A stretch of 64,000 nt of DNA from Rhodohalobacter barkolensis (GCF_002834295.1 NZ_PISP01000001.1:806001-870000); one strand, 5' to 3'; shown: positions 1 through 8,482, numbered from the stretch's first letter. Program-made: numbers and translations. The notes: a model not told the origin generated them from the letters alone.

Positions 1-86
1 TTTGACTGACCCGGCAGTTGAACCGGCAACAGAAATAGCATCAAAATCAGATATACTTTGGGTACATATGAAATTTTTAAGTTCAT
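1..86 (-). CDS. N-terminus of an exported protein (partial)
   Basis: Only the first 28 codons lie in the window. The minus-strand ATG at 86 opens a frame with a basic start, a hydrophobic core (LILMLFLLPVQL) and a likely cleavage point near PGQS, which is a typical signal peptide. It begins 52 nt after the stop of the ArsR-rhodanese gene on the same strand, so the two may be co-transcribed. The mature protein is outside the window and its function cannot be told. Confidence 0.55.
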   Translation of the reverse strand, partial: MNLKISYVPKVYLILMLFLLPVQLPGQS

Positions 87-137
87 TTTAGTTATTGTTA
101 TTTAGTTATTTATGATTTTATAATCTTAGATGGGTCA

Positions 138-869
138 TTAAATACTACCCTGTGATTCTTTTTTCTCTTTTTGATGAGTATCACCTTCTCGTTCGATCGG
201 TAAATTACCTGCAGACCAATCCGGAAATCCCTTTTCCAACCTGGATGCACGGTATCCATTCTGATTTAACATCTCTACAGCATCATCCGCCATCATACAG
301 AGCGGTCCCCGACAATAAGCAACAATCTCTTTTTCTTTTGGAAGCTCATTCATTCTGTCCCTTAAATCTGTTCGCGGGAAAGAGAGAGCATTTTCTATGT
401 GTCCGTTTTTAAATTCTTCTTCAGGCCGTACATCAACAATTACAACGCTGTCATTTCTGATTTTTCTGACCAGTTCTTCGGTAGATATCATTTTTAAATG
501 CTTGCGTTCTTTTCGGAAGTCAAGAAACAAGTCTGCGATCTCATCATTCAGTGAAAATCCCAGACGGCGAAGTGCGCACCAAGCTTCAAAAACCTGTTTA
601 TTTGCCAATTTGTAGTAGTTGTATTTTCCACGCCTTTCACTTTCCACTAAAAAAGCATTTTTCAGTACCTGAAGATGTTGTGAGGCATTCGCTACAGTTA
701 AATTGGTATTCATGGCTACGTACTCGACCGCTGCAGGTCCTTGTGCCAGAAGATCCAGTATTTCCAGACGGTGCGGATTGCCCAACGCTTTTGTCATACC
801 CGACATCTCTTTGTAAAGGGATGTTTTAAATTCTCGAATATTCATGCTCATTTTGTTTTGTTCATACAT
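138..869 (-). CDS. ArsR-family regulator fused to a rhodanese domain
   Basis: This is a two-domain protein. Residues about 15-95 form an ArsR/SmtB winged helix (ALGNPHRLEILDLLAQG, then the recognition-helix region ANASQHLQVLK). Residues about 128-230 form a rhodanese domain with the CDC25-like loop YCRGPLC (Cys186 catalytic candidate, Cys191 nearby). The ELCVCDL metal-binding box of classical arsenic/cadmium sensors is missing, so sensing is more likely by cysteine persulfide or thiol chemistry; that is inference. A perfect 12-bp inverted repeat lies 18 nt upstream of the ATG at 869 and is a good autoregulatory operator. The downstream gene (1-86) is the probable operon partner. Alternative in-frame starts at Met7 and Met9 exist. 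Confidence 0.85.
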   Translation of the reverse strand: MYEQNKMSMNIREFKTSLYKEMSGMTKALGNPHRLEILDLLAQGPAAVEYVAMNTNLTVANASQHLQVLKNAFLVESERRGKYNYYKLANKQVFEAWCALRRLGFSLNDEIADLFLDFRKERKHLKMISTEELVRKIRNDSVVIVDVRPEEEFKNGHIENALSFPRTDLRDRMNELPKEKEIVAYCRGPLCMMADDAVEMLNQNGYRASRLEKGFPDWSAGNLPIEREGDTHQKEKKESQGSI

Positions 870-886
870 ATGATAGGGAGGGTAGC

Positions 887-918
887 AATTTCATTCAATA
901 AAATACTTGAATGAAATT
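887..918. promoter_or_regulatory. Perfect 12-bp inverted repeat, candidate ArsR operator
   Basis: The arms AATTTCATTCAA (887-898) and TTGAATGAAATT (907-918) are exact reverse complements separated by 8 nt. The site sits 18 nt upstream of the ArsR-rhodanese start. ArsR-family dimers bind ATTC/GAAT-type palindromes close to their own promoters, so self-repression is the simplest reading. The spacer holds an AT-rich stretch that could be part of the minus-strand promoter. Confidence 0.55.
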
Positions 919-997
919 TCCATCGATTAATTAAATCTGTAACTAATTGAAGTAGAGTGTTATGAAGAGATTACTTACAATTATTATTCTGTTAAAG

Positions 998-1015
998 TTG
1001 TAACAAATGTTACAA
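998..1015. promoter_or_regulatory. Perfect 18-bp palindrome TTGTAACAAATGTTACAA
   Basis: Two 8-nt arms (TTGTAACA/TGTTACAA) flank two bases. The layout GTA-N8-TAC and TTG-N12-CAA resembles sites bound by CRP/FNR-superfamily dimers. It lies 101 nt upstream of the likely start of the NMO-like gene at 1116 and about 130 nt upstream of the divergent ArsR gene. The assignment to a protein family is inference. Confidence 0.4.
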
Positions 1016-1115
1016 AAGAATAGGTCAGAATTGGGTATATAATGTATAAGAGTATTTTATCTTTATTATTCGTATATTGATGTTGACATTTATAAAGATT
1101 AAGTACAATTATTTC

Positions 1116-2915
1116 ATGATTCAGAATCAACACCAATTTCACATACCGGTTATGGGAACCGGTCACTCCATAGATAGTCCCATACGTGTAGCTCATTTAG
1201 GAATTCACTCCGTTATCTCTGTAGTTGATGACCTGCTTTGCGAAAAAATCAGGAAGCACTATAGCGGTGAGTTCAACATTCCTTACAAAAATATTCCCAG
1301 ATCAGCTTTAGATGGACGGGCAGACCGAATTACTGCTTATCTAAATATGGTTGCAGATATTGTGAACGATAAATTTGAGGAACTGAAAGAGATGCCGCTG
1401 TTTTCAGAAACGGAAAAAGATCGCTATTTCCAGCTTCTTCCCAATTCAAATCCGCTGAAAACAAGCTATGATTTTATATGTTCGCTGAAGGAGAAAGAGA
1501 CACGTGATGAATACATCAAGGAATTAACAGATAAAATGACTCCCGGTGCGATTGATGTAAACATCATGGCTAAAGTGGATGCCTTGCGTCTTGATAGCAA
1601 TGATCAACCTTTGAGCTCCGAGTTTAGCGATGCAAGTGCTGCGTTGCGTGGCTTTGCCAACAGTAAACTTGAATCGAGCGTCGTTCTTTCGGCAGGATTT
1701 AATCCAAGACTCTATAACTATCTTGCAGATTTTAAAGATTTTTATCGAGATCAGTCCGGAAAGATCAAAAAGAAAATCATTCTTAAAGTGAGTGATTTCC
1801 GTTCGGCTTTAATCCAAGGAAAATATCTTGCTAAAAAAGGCCTTGAAGTGGCTGAATTCAGAATTGAGTCGGGTTTAAATTGTGGGGGACATGCTTTTGC
1901 CTCCGATGGACACCTGCTGCCGATACTCTTACAGGAGTTTCGGGAAAAACGAGATCAGCTGCAGGAGACGTTTCAGCCTTTGATTCAAAAATTTTATGAA
2001 TCTCAGGGTTGGGATTACCCGGAAGATGTTTCTGATGTTGCTAAAGCACGAATTACCGTTCAGGGTGGAATTGGCACAAACGGTGAAATGAGACGATTAC
2101 TTGAAGATTTTGAAATGGATGCTGCAGGATGGGGGAGTCCATTCTTATTAGTTCCTGAAGCCACCTGTGTAGACGAATTTACATCGGGCGTTTTAGCTGA
2201 TGCAGGAGAAAATGAACTCTATCTGAGTGGTGTTTCACCGTTGGGTGTTCCATTTAACAATGTAAGAGGCTCAGGATCTGAAATTCATACCAGGGAGTTG
2301 ATCGAAAAAGGAAAACCAGGATCTAAATGTCCGAAAGGATTCCTGGTCTCCAATACAGAGTTCACTGAGAATCCAATCTGTACAGCATCATCTGAGTATC
2401 AGATATTGAAAGTCAATCAAATTGCTGAAAGTGATCTGCCTGAAAAGAAAAAGGAGAAAGAGAAGGATAAAGTTCTGGCAAAAACCTGCCTATGTACCAA
2501 CCTTGGTACGGGATCCATGATCCGTCTTGGTATCATGAAACCGTCATACGGTCGACAGGCGATATGTCCGGGACCAAACATCGCTTGGTTCAATCGGGAA
2601 TATTCGTTGGATGAGATGGTCGATCACATTTACGGCCGTCGTGAATCTCTGGTTCCTGAAGAACGTCCTCATATGTTTGCAAAAGAGCTGGTGATGTACG
2701 TTGATTACATTAAAGAGCTGGCTGAACAGGTTGAAGGAGATGAGCAGGAGTGGAAAAAACTAGAACGGATGCGTAAAAACTTAATGAAAGGAATTGATCT
2801 CTGTCTTGAGATTTCAAAACAGGAACCGTATCCCGGCGAAAATCTGGATTCCATTCGTGAAACAGTGGAATTGCAAGGACAGCGGCTGGAAGAAGTTTTT
2901 GCGGTGTCGGCTTAA
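1116..2915 (+). CDS. Large nitronate-monooxygenase-like TIM-barrel protein, function unknown
   Basis: The protein is 599 aa from the ATG at 1116; an upstream ATG at 1077 adds 13 residues that look like leader, so I prefer 1116. I do not know a characterised member. Three blocks resemble FMN-dependent nitronate monooxygenases: the N-terminal GTGHSIDSPIRVAHLG (strand 1), GLNCGGH near residue 254 (compare EAGGH) and VQGGIGTNGE ... GWGSPFLLVPEAT near 315-348 (compare the phosphate-binding GGIA...GTRFL). It is much longer than those enzymes (about 320-350 aa). The extra C-terminal half carries several cysteines (KCPKG, ICTASSEYQ, KTCLCTN, AICPGPN) that could bind a metal cluster. The gene stands alone and ends at a strong hairpin terminator. 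FMN binding is inferred. Confidence 0.6.
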   Translation: MIQNQHQFHIPVMGTGHSIDSPIRVAHLGIHSVISVVDDLLCEKIRKHYSGEFNIPYKNIPRSALDGRADRITAYLNMVADIVNDKFEELKEMPLFSETEKDRYFQLLPNSNPLKTSYDFICSLKEKETRDEYIKELTDKMTPGAIDVNIMAKVDALRLDSNDQPLSSEFSDASAALRGFANSKLESSVVLSAGFNPRLYNYLADFKDFYRDQSGKIKKKIILKVSDFRSALIQGKYLAKKGLEVAEFRIESGLNCGGHAFASDGHLLPILLQEFREKRDQLQETFQPLIQKFYESQGWDYPEDVSDVAKARITVQGGIGTNGEMRRLLEDFEMDAAGWGSPFLLVPEATCVDEFTSGVLADAGENELYLSGVSPLGVPFNNVRGSGSEIHTRELIEKGKPGSKCPKGFLVSNTEFTENPICTASSEYQILKVNQIAESDLPEKKKEKEKDKVLAKTCLCTNLGTGSMIRLGIMKPSYGRQAICPGPNIAWFNREYSLDEMVDHIYGRRESLVPEERPHMFAKELVMYVDYIKELAEQVEGDEQEWKKLERMRKNLMKGIDLCLEISKQEPYPGENLDSIRETVELQGQRLEEVFAVSA

Positions 2916-2934
2916 AATTATAATAACAGATAGA

Positions 2935-2970
2935 AAAGGAGCCTCGTTTATTAATGAGGTTCCTTTTTTT
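2935..2970. terminator. Rho-independent terminator (usable from both sides)
   Basis: An 11-bp stem, AAAGGAGCCTC (2935-2945) with GAGGTTCCTTT (2956-2966), contains a single G-U pair and is followed by a T run. It ends the NMO-like gene and, with its upstream A residues, could also stop minus-strand transcription leaving blh at 2969. Confidence 0.85.
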
Positions 2971-3889
2971 ATGATTCACGGTACATCTTATCTGCGATAA
3001 ACAGATGAGGTAAGGTCAATACGCTGATCAAAATAAACATTAGTGTGACAAACTCACCTTCGAGCTGCATCAGCTGATTGATATAAAACAGCAGTACAAG
3101 TCCAAAAAGAGAAATAAGCGTAAAGGGTGCGGCTTTTTTATAAAACTCAACGATCGTCAAGCTCTTGTTTTTAGCCTCAAAAAACTTCTTCATTTCATTA
3201 ACATGGCCAATGGAGTGCCAAAGAGCAAAATAAACCGCAAACCCAATTAAGGGACCGGTAATTAAAAGCAGCAGAGTAATGATGATACTATCAGCAATAA
3301 AACTAAAATTGTTTGTGAAGTGATTTTTACTCAATCCAAAAAGCGTAAGTCCTGTATAAACGAAAATTATAAAACCTGTTGCATAAAGAGGATCAGGCAT
3401 TACGTTCGCAAAAGTGGTTAAATCCAATCTCATCGCTTCTGCCATGATAGGATAGGAGGTAGAGGTGTCTGCAAAAATTATTAACCCGATAATGAGGGTC
3501 CCGCGTGTTATGTACCAGGTAACGTTCGGTGTAGAACTCTTTAAAAAATCTTCCATATCAGCCTGACCAAAATGATAGATCGACATAGCTAAGAACAGCA
3601 CCATTCCGGCAATGGGAATGTATATCCACAGAAATGCGATGAAAAGCATAATAAGAAGATAGCTTGCATAGAATAGTATGTGGTCTTTGAGACTGTTCCT
3701 AAGGCCATAAAGTTCAGAAGCCATGATATGATCGATGGCTCCATGTGGGATACCAATGATAAAAACGGAGAGCAACAGTATTGGAATGATCAACAATTCC
3801 AAAATTTGTGGGAGCAGCAATCCAACCCCAACAAGAACTACTGATACGCTTACTGCAATCTGATTTAATCGCCTTGAAGTATGCCGCAT
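2969..3889 (-). CDS. blh: Brp/Blh-type beta-carotene 15,15'-dioxygenase
   Basis: This integral-membrane enzyme cleaves beta-carotene into two retinals. The 306-aa protein is almost wholly hydrophobic with about eight segments. The iron-ligand histidines stand out: GIPHGAIDH (H49, H53), YHFGQAD (H106) and WHSIGH (H225, H229). The 57-residue gap from H49 to H106 and the HxxxH pair match the spacing described for bacterial Blh. It starts 1 nt after the stop of lycopene cyclase (TAG-C-ATG), so the two are translationally coupled and together make retinal from lycopene. No rhodopsin gene lies in this window. Confidence 0.9.
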   Translation of the reverse strand: MRHTSRRLNQIAVSVSVVLVGVGLLLPQILELLIIPILLLSVFIIGIPHGAIDHIMASELYGLRNSLKDHILFYASYLLIMLFIAFLWIYIPIAGMVLFLAMSIYHFGQADMEDFLKSSTPNVTWYITRGTLIIGLIIFADTSTSYPIMAEAMRLDLTTFANVMPDPLYATGFIIFVYTGLTLFGLSKNHFTNNFSFIADSIIITLLLLITGPLIGFAVYFALWHSIGHVNEMKKFFEAKNKSLTIVEFYKKAAPFTLISLFGLVLLFYINQLMQLEGEFVTLMFILISVLTLPHLFIADKMYRES

Positions 3890-3890
3890 G

Positions 3891-5081
3891 CTACGCTCCG
3901 GTCAAAATTCGATGCTTCATTTTCCAGATAGCTTTGAAAAAGGGAGTATAGGGTAAGGTGGAAAAAATTTTAAGCTCTTGACCTAAATGAGTCTCTTCTT
4001 CGAGGAATTGCAATATGCGATCAAAATGGTTGTTTTTAAATAGATCATGAAAAATCTGAATGGAAATTTCAGAATAGCCATCTAAGATAGATAGCAACAT
4101 CATGTCATAAACCCTGAATCTGTATGATGATGCTTCCTCTTCAGGAATTTCACTTCCGGATTCTAAAGCTTTTACGATCTGCATGGTATGCTTCTGAATC
4201 CTGGTAAATGTATATCCGGTGGTAGGTTTTGTGAGTCCTCCGGCTGTACCCATATTAAATACGCGATTGCAATATATAGATGGATAACGCCGATCTTCCA
4301 TGGGTATATTCCCCTTTTCCCTTCGGGTTATCGTATAGTTGCCTTTCGTAAGACCGAATTTATCGTTTAAATAGTTAATTAGTTCGCGTTCATACTCTTC
4401 ATCTGTCAGCAGATTTGATGAGAAAAGAGTGTATTCAATCAGAGCCTTGTTTTCGGTAAAGGGGAGGGTATAAAAGAAGGATAGCCCATTCAATTGAGGG
4501 ATATCAAAGTCCATGAAAATTGCTTTATCCGGATCAAAAAGATTATTATCCGTTTCTATTTCCCATCCCAGAAAGTGCTGGCTTAATGAAATATCAGATT
4601 TTGCAGTAGATAAACCTGGAGGCTTCAACGCACTTTGAAAGATATAGGGAGCCTTAAAATTTCCCTGATCTGTTCGGATAACACCATACTTACCTTCGGA
4701 AGTGAAACCGAGAATCTTGGCTTCCAGAATAGTAAAGTTTGAAGCTGTTTCAGCTTGCTGAAGTATTTGTTTTTTATAGTCAACACTTCGGATGCAATGG
4801 TATCTGTATTGTTGAAGATCTTCACTCAGTTCTTTAGACTTCGCGTTAACCACAAGATTATTCCACGTATGATAGATCAGGTTTTCAAACGGTATGTTAG
4901 AGTCATCCCAAAAACACCAGGTTTTATCATTTAAAGGCGTAAAATTCAGGTCGACAATCAGGACATTTTTTGAGCGCAATTTTTCAGACTGCAGCAAGTG
5001 CCATGTTAAACTCAAACCGGAAGCTCCGGCTCCGGCGATAATGATATCGTAGGTTTTATCAATCTTCAAAAGATTATCCAT
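3891..5081 (-). CDS. crtY: Lycopene beta-cyclase (CrtY family)
   Basis: This flavoprotein converts lycopene to beta-carotene. The N-terminal Rossmann motif IIIAGAGASGLSLTWHL and the family signature LNDKTWCFWDD are clear, and FNMGTAGGLTKPTTGYTF near the middle is typical of CrtY/CrtL cyclases. I chose the ATG at 5081 (MDNLLKIDKTYD, 396 aa) because the upstream ATG at 5117 adds 12 residues that do not look like family sequence. The gene is directly followed by blh, which uses its product. The carotenoid genes crtB, crtI and crtE are not in the window. Confidence 0.9.
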   Translation of the reverse strand: MDNLLKIDKTYDIIIAGAGASGLSLTWHLLQSEKLRSKNVLIVDLNFTPLNDKTWCFWDDSNIPFENLIYHTWNNLVVNAKSKELSEDLQQYRYHCIRSVDYKKQILQQAETASNFTILEAKILGFTSEGKYGVIRTDQGNFKAPYIFQSALKPPGLSTAKSDISLSQHFLGWEIETDNNLFDPDKAIFMDFDIPQLNGLSFFYTLPFTENKALIEYTLFSSNLLTDEEYERELINYLNDKFGLTKGNYTITRREKGNIPMEDRRYPSIYCNRVFNMGTAGGLTKPTTGYTFTRIQKHTMQIVKALESGSEIPEEEASSYRFRVYDMMLLSILDGYSEISIQIFHDLFKNNHFDRILQFLEEETHLGQELKIFSTLPYTPFFKAIWKMKHRILTGA

Positions 5082-5248
5082 AGATGACAGAATTGAAAAA
5101 AAGGCTCCAAAACACAAGGTAATGGAGCCTAACCCTAAAGAACAGCCTCACGATTCAGCTGTTATCTTAGTACACATGATACACAGAGAAAACGAAAGCC
5201 TGAGTTGGTCTCTGATTTAACCGTAATCGATTATTCATCGTTCAGTTA

Positions 5249-6229
5249 TTAATTAAACGAATATTGGAGACCAAAGGAGTGAGCAGTGCCATAACCTGTA
5301 GAAAACGGTATAAATGAGTAATTAAACTGTACCGGCTGAATGGATAAACCCATTCCAAAACTTAAAGGCCGTTCAGTAGGTCCCATTCTGTAAGCGGTTT
5401 GAAAATCAAAAAGATCCGCAGCATCTACTGTCAGTCCAATGGTTGTATAACTATCCTGAACTTCTTCAGATGTAAAATCCCCACGATAATGTTCATCCAA
5501 CGGCATACTCCAGTCAGTAAGAATTCCAATTAGCAGAGGGAAATCATTATTACCCGGAGTCATAAATTCAATTAGTTTCAAAGATACACCGGCATTCAGC
5601 ATCGTCGGAAGCGGAGTGGCCGTAGTTTCCAGCTTTTCCATTTCACCCAAATTGTTCAATGAAACACCGGCAAGCACCTTTTCTTTAAACAAACGAAGCG
5701 AAGTACCCACATTGAATGCATAGCCATTAGCCCTAAGCTGAAAGATCTCTTCTCTCAAATACTGAGCCGTTACACCGGTAGAAAATGGCCCTACCTGATA
5801 GGCAACTGCTGTACTGAGTGAAAGATAGCTGACAGAGAACGAACCGGAGGACGGTCCGGGTTGACTTCTGGCCTCAAAATCATCTGCCCGGGTACCATAA
5901 ATACCAAATCCATAGGTAAGCTGATTACTTTTAAAATGGACAGCGGCAAATTGCGTATTCAAATTTGAAATCCACAATGTATAATTGATATCCAAGCCGG
6001 ATTGCTTCTCGAAAGATAGAAGGGAGGGATTGCTGTAAATGGAAGAGGATCCTGTTGGATAAGCTGTTGTTCCTTCTCCCATAGAAAGGATTTGGGCTGA
6101 AGGGCCGATATTCAAGAAATCGAGTCCGCTTCCGGTGTCCTGTGCTTCTGCGTTGTGAAACAGCAACATGAACCAGAATAAGATGCATGCTGGTGTAGAA
6201 ATAAAATATTTAATACCGGATGGATACAA
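5249..6229 (-). CDS. PorV/PorQ-like outer-membrane beta-barrel protein
   Basis: The mature part begins NIGPSAQILSMGEG and continues TTAYPTGSSSIYSNPSLL, the typical opening of the PorV/PorQ (UPF0164) barrel family linked to type IX secretion and to other FCB-group surface export. The rest alternates short amphipathic strands and ends with an aromatic C-terminus (GLQYSFN), as expected for a barrel. The frame is open upstream to 6433, overlapping the divergent aguA gene. I prefer a TTG at 6229 because it gives a normal 30-residue signal peptide (core FISTPACILFWFMLLF, cleavage AEA-Q). An ATG at 6328 is the alternative, but the aguA promoter box lies on it. Confidence 0.65.
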   Translation of the reverse strand: MYPSGIKYFISTPACILFWFMLLFHNAEAQDTGSGLDFLNIGPSAQILSMGEGTTAYPTGSSSIYSNPSLLSFEKQSGLDINYTLWISNLNTQFAAVHFKSNQLTYGFGIYGTRADDFEARSQPGPSSGSFSVSYLSLSTAVAYQVGPFSTGVTAQYLREEIFQLRANGYAFNVGTSLRLFKEKVLAGVSLNNLGEMEKLETTATPLPTMLNAGVSLKLIEFMTPGNNDFPLLIGILTDWSMPLDEHYRGDFTSEEVQDSYTTIGLTVDAADLFDFQTAYRMGPTERPLSFGMGLSIQPVQFNYSFIPFSTGYGTAHSFGLQYSFN

Positions 6230-6302
6230 GCGATTCCTAAAAAAGATGATAATTGAATTTGCATAAAAATATCGGTCTGTTTGAACACTTAACCAAATAA
6301 CA

Positions 6303-6335
6303 TTGGCCAGCTTTTGCTTAAAATTCATACATTTG
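6303..6335 (+). promoter_or_regulatory. Candidate Bacteroidota-type promoter of aguA
   Basis: An exact TAnnTTTG box (TACATTTG, 6328-6335) lies 29 nt upstream of the aguA ATG, with a TTGG at 6303-6306 about 22 nt further up. This is the -33/-7 layout used by the primary sigma factor of Bacteroidota. The start of transcription would be near 6342. Confidence 0.4.
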
Positions 6336-6364
6336 GCAAAAATGCATGAACCACCATCAATTGA

Positions 6365-7426
6365 ATGACTTCTACAGATTATCGCTATAGAATGCCGGCC
6401 GAATGGCATCCACACTCCGCTACTCAGCTTCACTGGCCGTCAAACCGAGAAACCTGGCCGGGTGAAAGATTGAGCAGGGTAGAGTCTGTTTATCTGAATA
6501 TAATTGACGCTCTTCACAGATATGAACCGATCATATTGCTTGTTGATGAAGACAGTTCAGAAAAAACAGTTCGGGAAAAACTGATTAACTATGGCATTGA
6601 TATTGGAATGGTGCAGATCTATTCTCTGCCCATTGATGACGTTTGGGCCAGGGATTGCGGACCAATTTTTGTTCAGCATTTGGATAAATTGGATCGTTAT
6701 GCAATCACGGATTGGGAGTACAATGCCTGGGGTGAAAAATATCCGCCATTTGATTCAGATAATAAACTACCTGAATGGTTTGCTGAAAATTTTAACCTCG
6801 AGCACTTCAATACAAATATGGTGTTGGAGGGAGGGTCGATCGAGACTAATGGAGAGGGCATTTTACTGACTACAGAATCGGTTTTACTCAATGAAAATCG
6901 AAATCCAAATCTGACAAAAGCGGAAATTGAAAAAACCGTAAAACATTATCTTGGAATGGATAAGATCATTTGGTTAAAAAATGGATTAGCCGGAGATGAC
7001 ACAGATGGTCACATTGACGACCTATCCCGGTTTCTAAATCGGAACACGATACTTACTATGATCGCAGATGATCCGAATGATATCAATTACAAAGCCCTTC
7101 AGGAAAATTACGAGATTTTAAAAAGCTCGACAGATCAGGATGGGAATCATTTTAATATTATAACGCTGCCGTTGCCTAAAACAAAGATAGAAGGAACCAC
7201 GGTAGATGGCTCAGAGTATGTACCTGCCAGCTATGCGAATTTTTATATCGCAAATAATGTGGTTTTACTTCCTCTTTACGACAAGAGATATGATGAGGAA
7301 GTGATGGACATTTTCAGAGAGTTTTTCCCTGATCGGGATGTCATTGGGATAGAATGTGCAGACCTGGTGTGGGGTCAGGGCAGTATTCACTGTATTACTC
7401 AACAACTTTATGGGATCAAGAGTTAA
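6365..7426 (+). CDS. aguA: Agmatine deiminase
   Basis: It hydrolyses agmatine to N-carbamoylputrescine and ammonia. The N-terminus RMPAEWHPHSATQLHWP, the block DDVWARDCGPIF, the DGHIDDLSRF histidine motif and the C-terminal GSIHCITQQ with catalytic Cys343 define the peptidyl-arginine/agmatine deiminase fold. The length (353 aa) is normal. The next step, N-carbamoylputrescine amidase, is encoded 45 kb away at 51276-52124, so the pathway is complete but split. The gene is convergent with the exported hypothetical at 7443. Confidence 0.92.
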   Translation: MTSTDYRYRMPAEWHPHSATQLHWPSNRETWPGERLSRVESVYLNIIDALHRYEPIILLVDEDSSEKTVREKLINYGIDIGMVQIYSLPIDDVWARDCGPIFVQHLDKLDRYAITDWEYNAWGEKYPPFDSDNKLPEWFAENFNLEHFNTNMVLEGGSIETNGEGILLTTESVLLNENRNPNLTKAEIEKTVKHYLGMDKIIWLKNGLAGDDTDGHIDDLSRFLNRNTILTMIADDPNDINYKALQENYEILKSSTDQDGNHFNIITLPLPKTKIEGTTVDGSEYVPASYANFYIANNVVLLPLYDKRYDEEVMDIFREFFPDRDVIGIECADLVWGQGSIHCITQQLYGIKS

Positions 7427-7442
7427 AAAGTCATCCGGTTGT

Positions 7443-8237
7443 TTAAAGTGCCTGAATGAGTTCCCAAACTTCACTTTTTACCAAATCCCTGGTTCTATAA
7501 ATATTATCAAAGAAATCATTGATATTTGTATCGGGGTGGGTATGTCGTATAAGTTCATCCGTAAACCCAAATTCAATATCCTCCAGATTGTCGAAATAGT
7601 CTATAGTTGAAAAGTTATATCCGTAATCAATTCCTCTGGGCATGATCAATTCATGCAGTTCCCAACCTTTCATTTGATCTCGTTCCATTCTCTCCTCATG
7701 TAACGGCCTTGCTATTTCATCTTCAAACATCTGATATTCATACTCATAGCCTAACCCTACATTCATATAGTTCATTACAATGTAACGGCTGGGTGAAAAA
7801 TGATCGCTCTGCAGAACACTGTTCCTTATTTTCCAAAGCTCAGAATGATTGGGCGAAAGATACTTTCTGTAGCTTTCAGTCATTCTCTGACCTTCTCCCT
7901 TAGAAAAATCTTCCAGAAATTGATCCGGTACATCTTCAAATCCACTCAGCGACTGACTGATTGTAACAACTACATAATTATAAAATGAATTTTGAGTACC
8001 GGGGTAAGTCACTCTGTATACATACCAGTTTTCGATATTGTCACTCTCTTTACGTGCTTCCTGAATTGAAACAAATGTTGAAGACAGATGCTGTAAAAAA
8101 TCATCTTCTTCATTGGGTTCAATTTGCAGATAGTCGATATGCATATAGTGACCCTGCCGATCCTGAGCTTCTACGGATAGTGGAAGCAATAGTGCACTAA
8201 TTAGAGTGAGAAGAGATATTCGAATAGGAGTAACCAT
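7443..8237 (-). CDS. Exported hypothetical protein, possible duplicated alpha/beta-barrel fold
   Basis: I do not recognise this gene. The 264-aa product has a clean signal peptide (core ISLLTLISALLLPL, cleavage after VEA). The mature part seems to hold two similar halves: YMHIDYLQIEPNEEDDF ... NWYVYRVTYPG and YIVMNYMNVGLGYEYEY ... GWELHELIMPRG. This spacing resembles the dimeric alpha/beta-barrel (NIPSNAP-like) fold. A textbook Shine-Dalgarno (GGAGG, 5 nt from ATG) sits at 8241-8249, unusual for this genome, and a perfect 19-bp palindrome lies just upstream. No neighbour suggests a role. Confidence 0.6.
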   Translation of the reverse strand: MVTPIRISLLTLISALLLPLSVEAQDRQGHYMHIDYLQIEPNEEDDFLQHLSSTFVSIQEARKESDNIENWYVYRVTYPGTQNSFYNYVVVTISQSLSGFEDVPDQFLEDFSKGEGQRMTESYRKYLSPNHSELWKIRNSVLQSDHFSPSRYIVMNYMNVGLGYEYEYQMFEDEIARPLHEERMERDQMKGWELHELIMPRGIDYGYNFSTIDYFDNLEDIEFGFTDELIRHTHPDTNINDFFDNIYRTRDLVKSEVWELIQAL

Positions 8238-8251
8238 GGTAACCTCCTTCC

Positions 8252-8270
8252 TGAATTAATAATTAATTCA
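8252..8270. promoter_or_regulatory. Perfect 19-bp AT-rich palindrome
   Basis: TGAATTAATAATTAATTCA is exactly self-complementary around its central base. It lies 15 nt upstream of the minus-strand start at 8237, directly above the strong ribosome binding site, so it could be an operator or an mRNA hairpin. AT-rich palindromes arise easily by chance, so confidence is low. Confidence 0.3.
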
Positions 8271-8482
8271 ATTAACAAATTTTTGTGAACAAATCGAAGT
8301 ATTTACGCATCTCAACTAAAAAATTAATCTAATTGAATAAGGTTTACAGCCTTTTAAAGGAGTGTTTTTCTTTTTCAATTAACGAACGTAAATGAATTTT
8401 TAGGATGAGAATTCCTTGTTACATTGTCTGTATACTTTCATATCTTCATGGCAAAAGAGTTCCTGTAACTTTAATCATTCAA

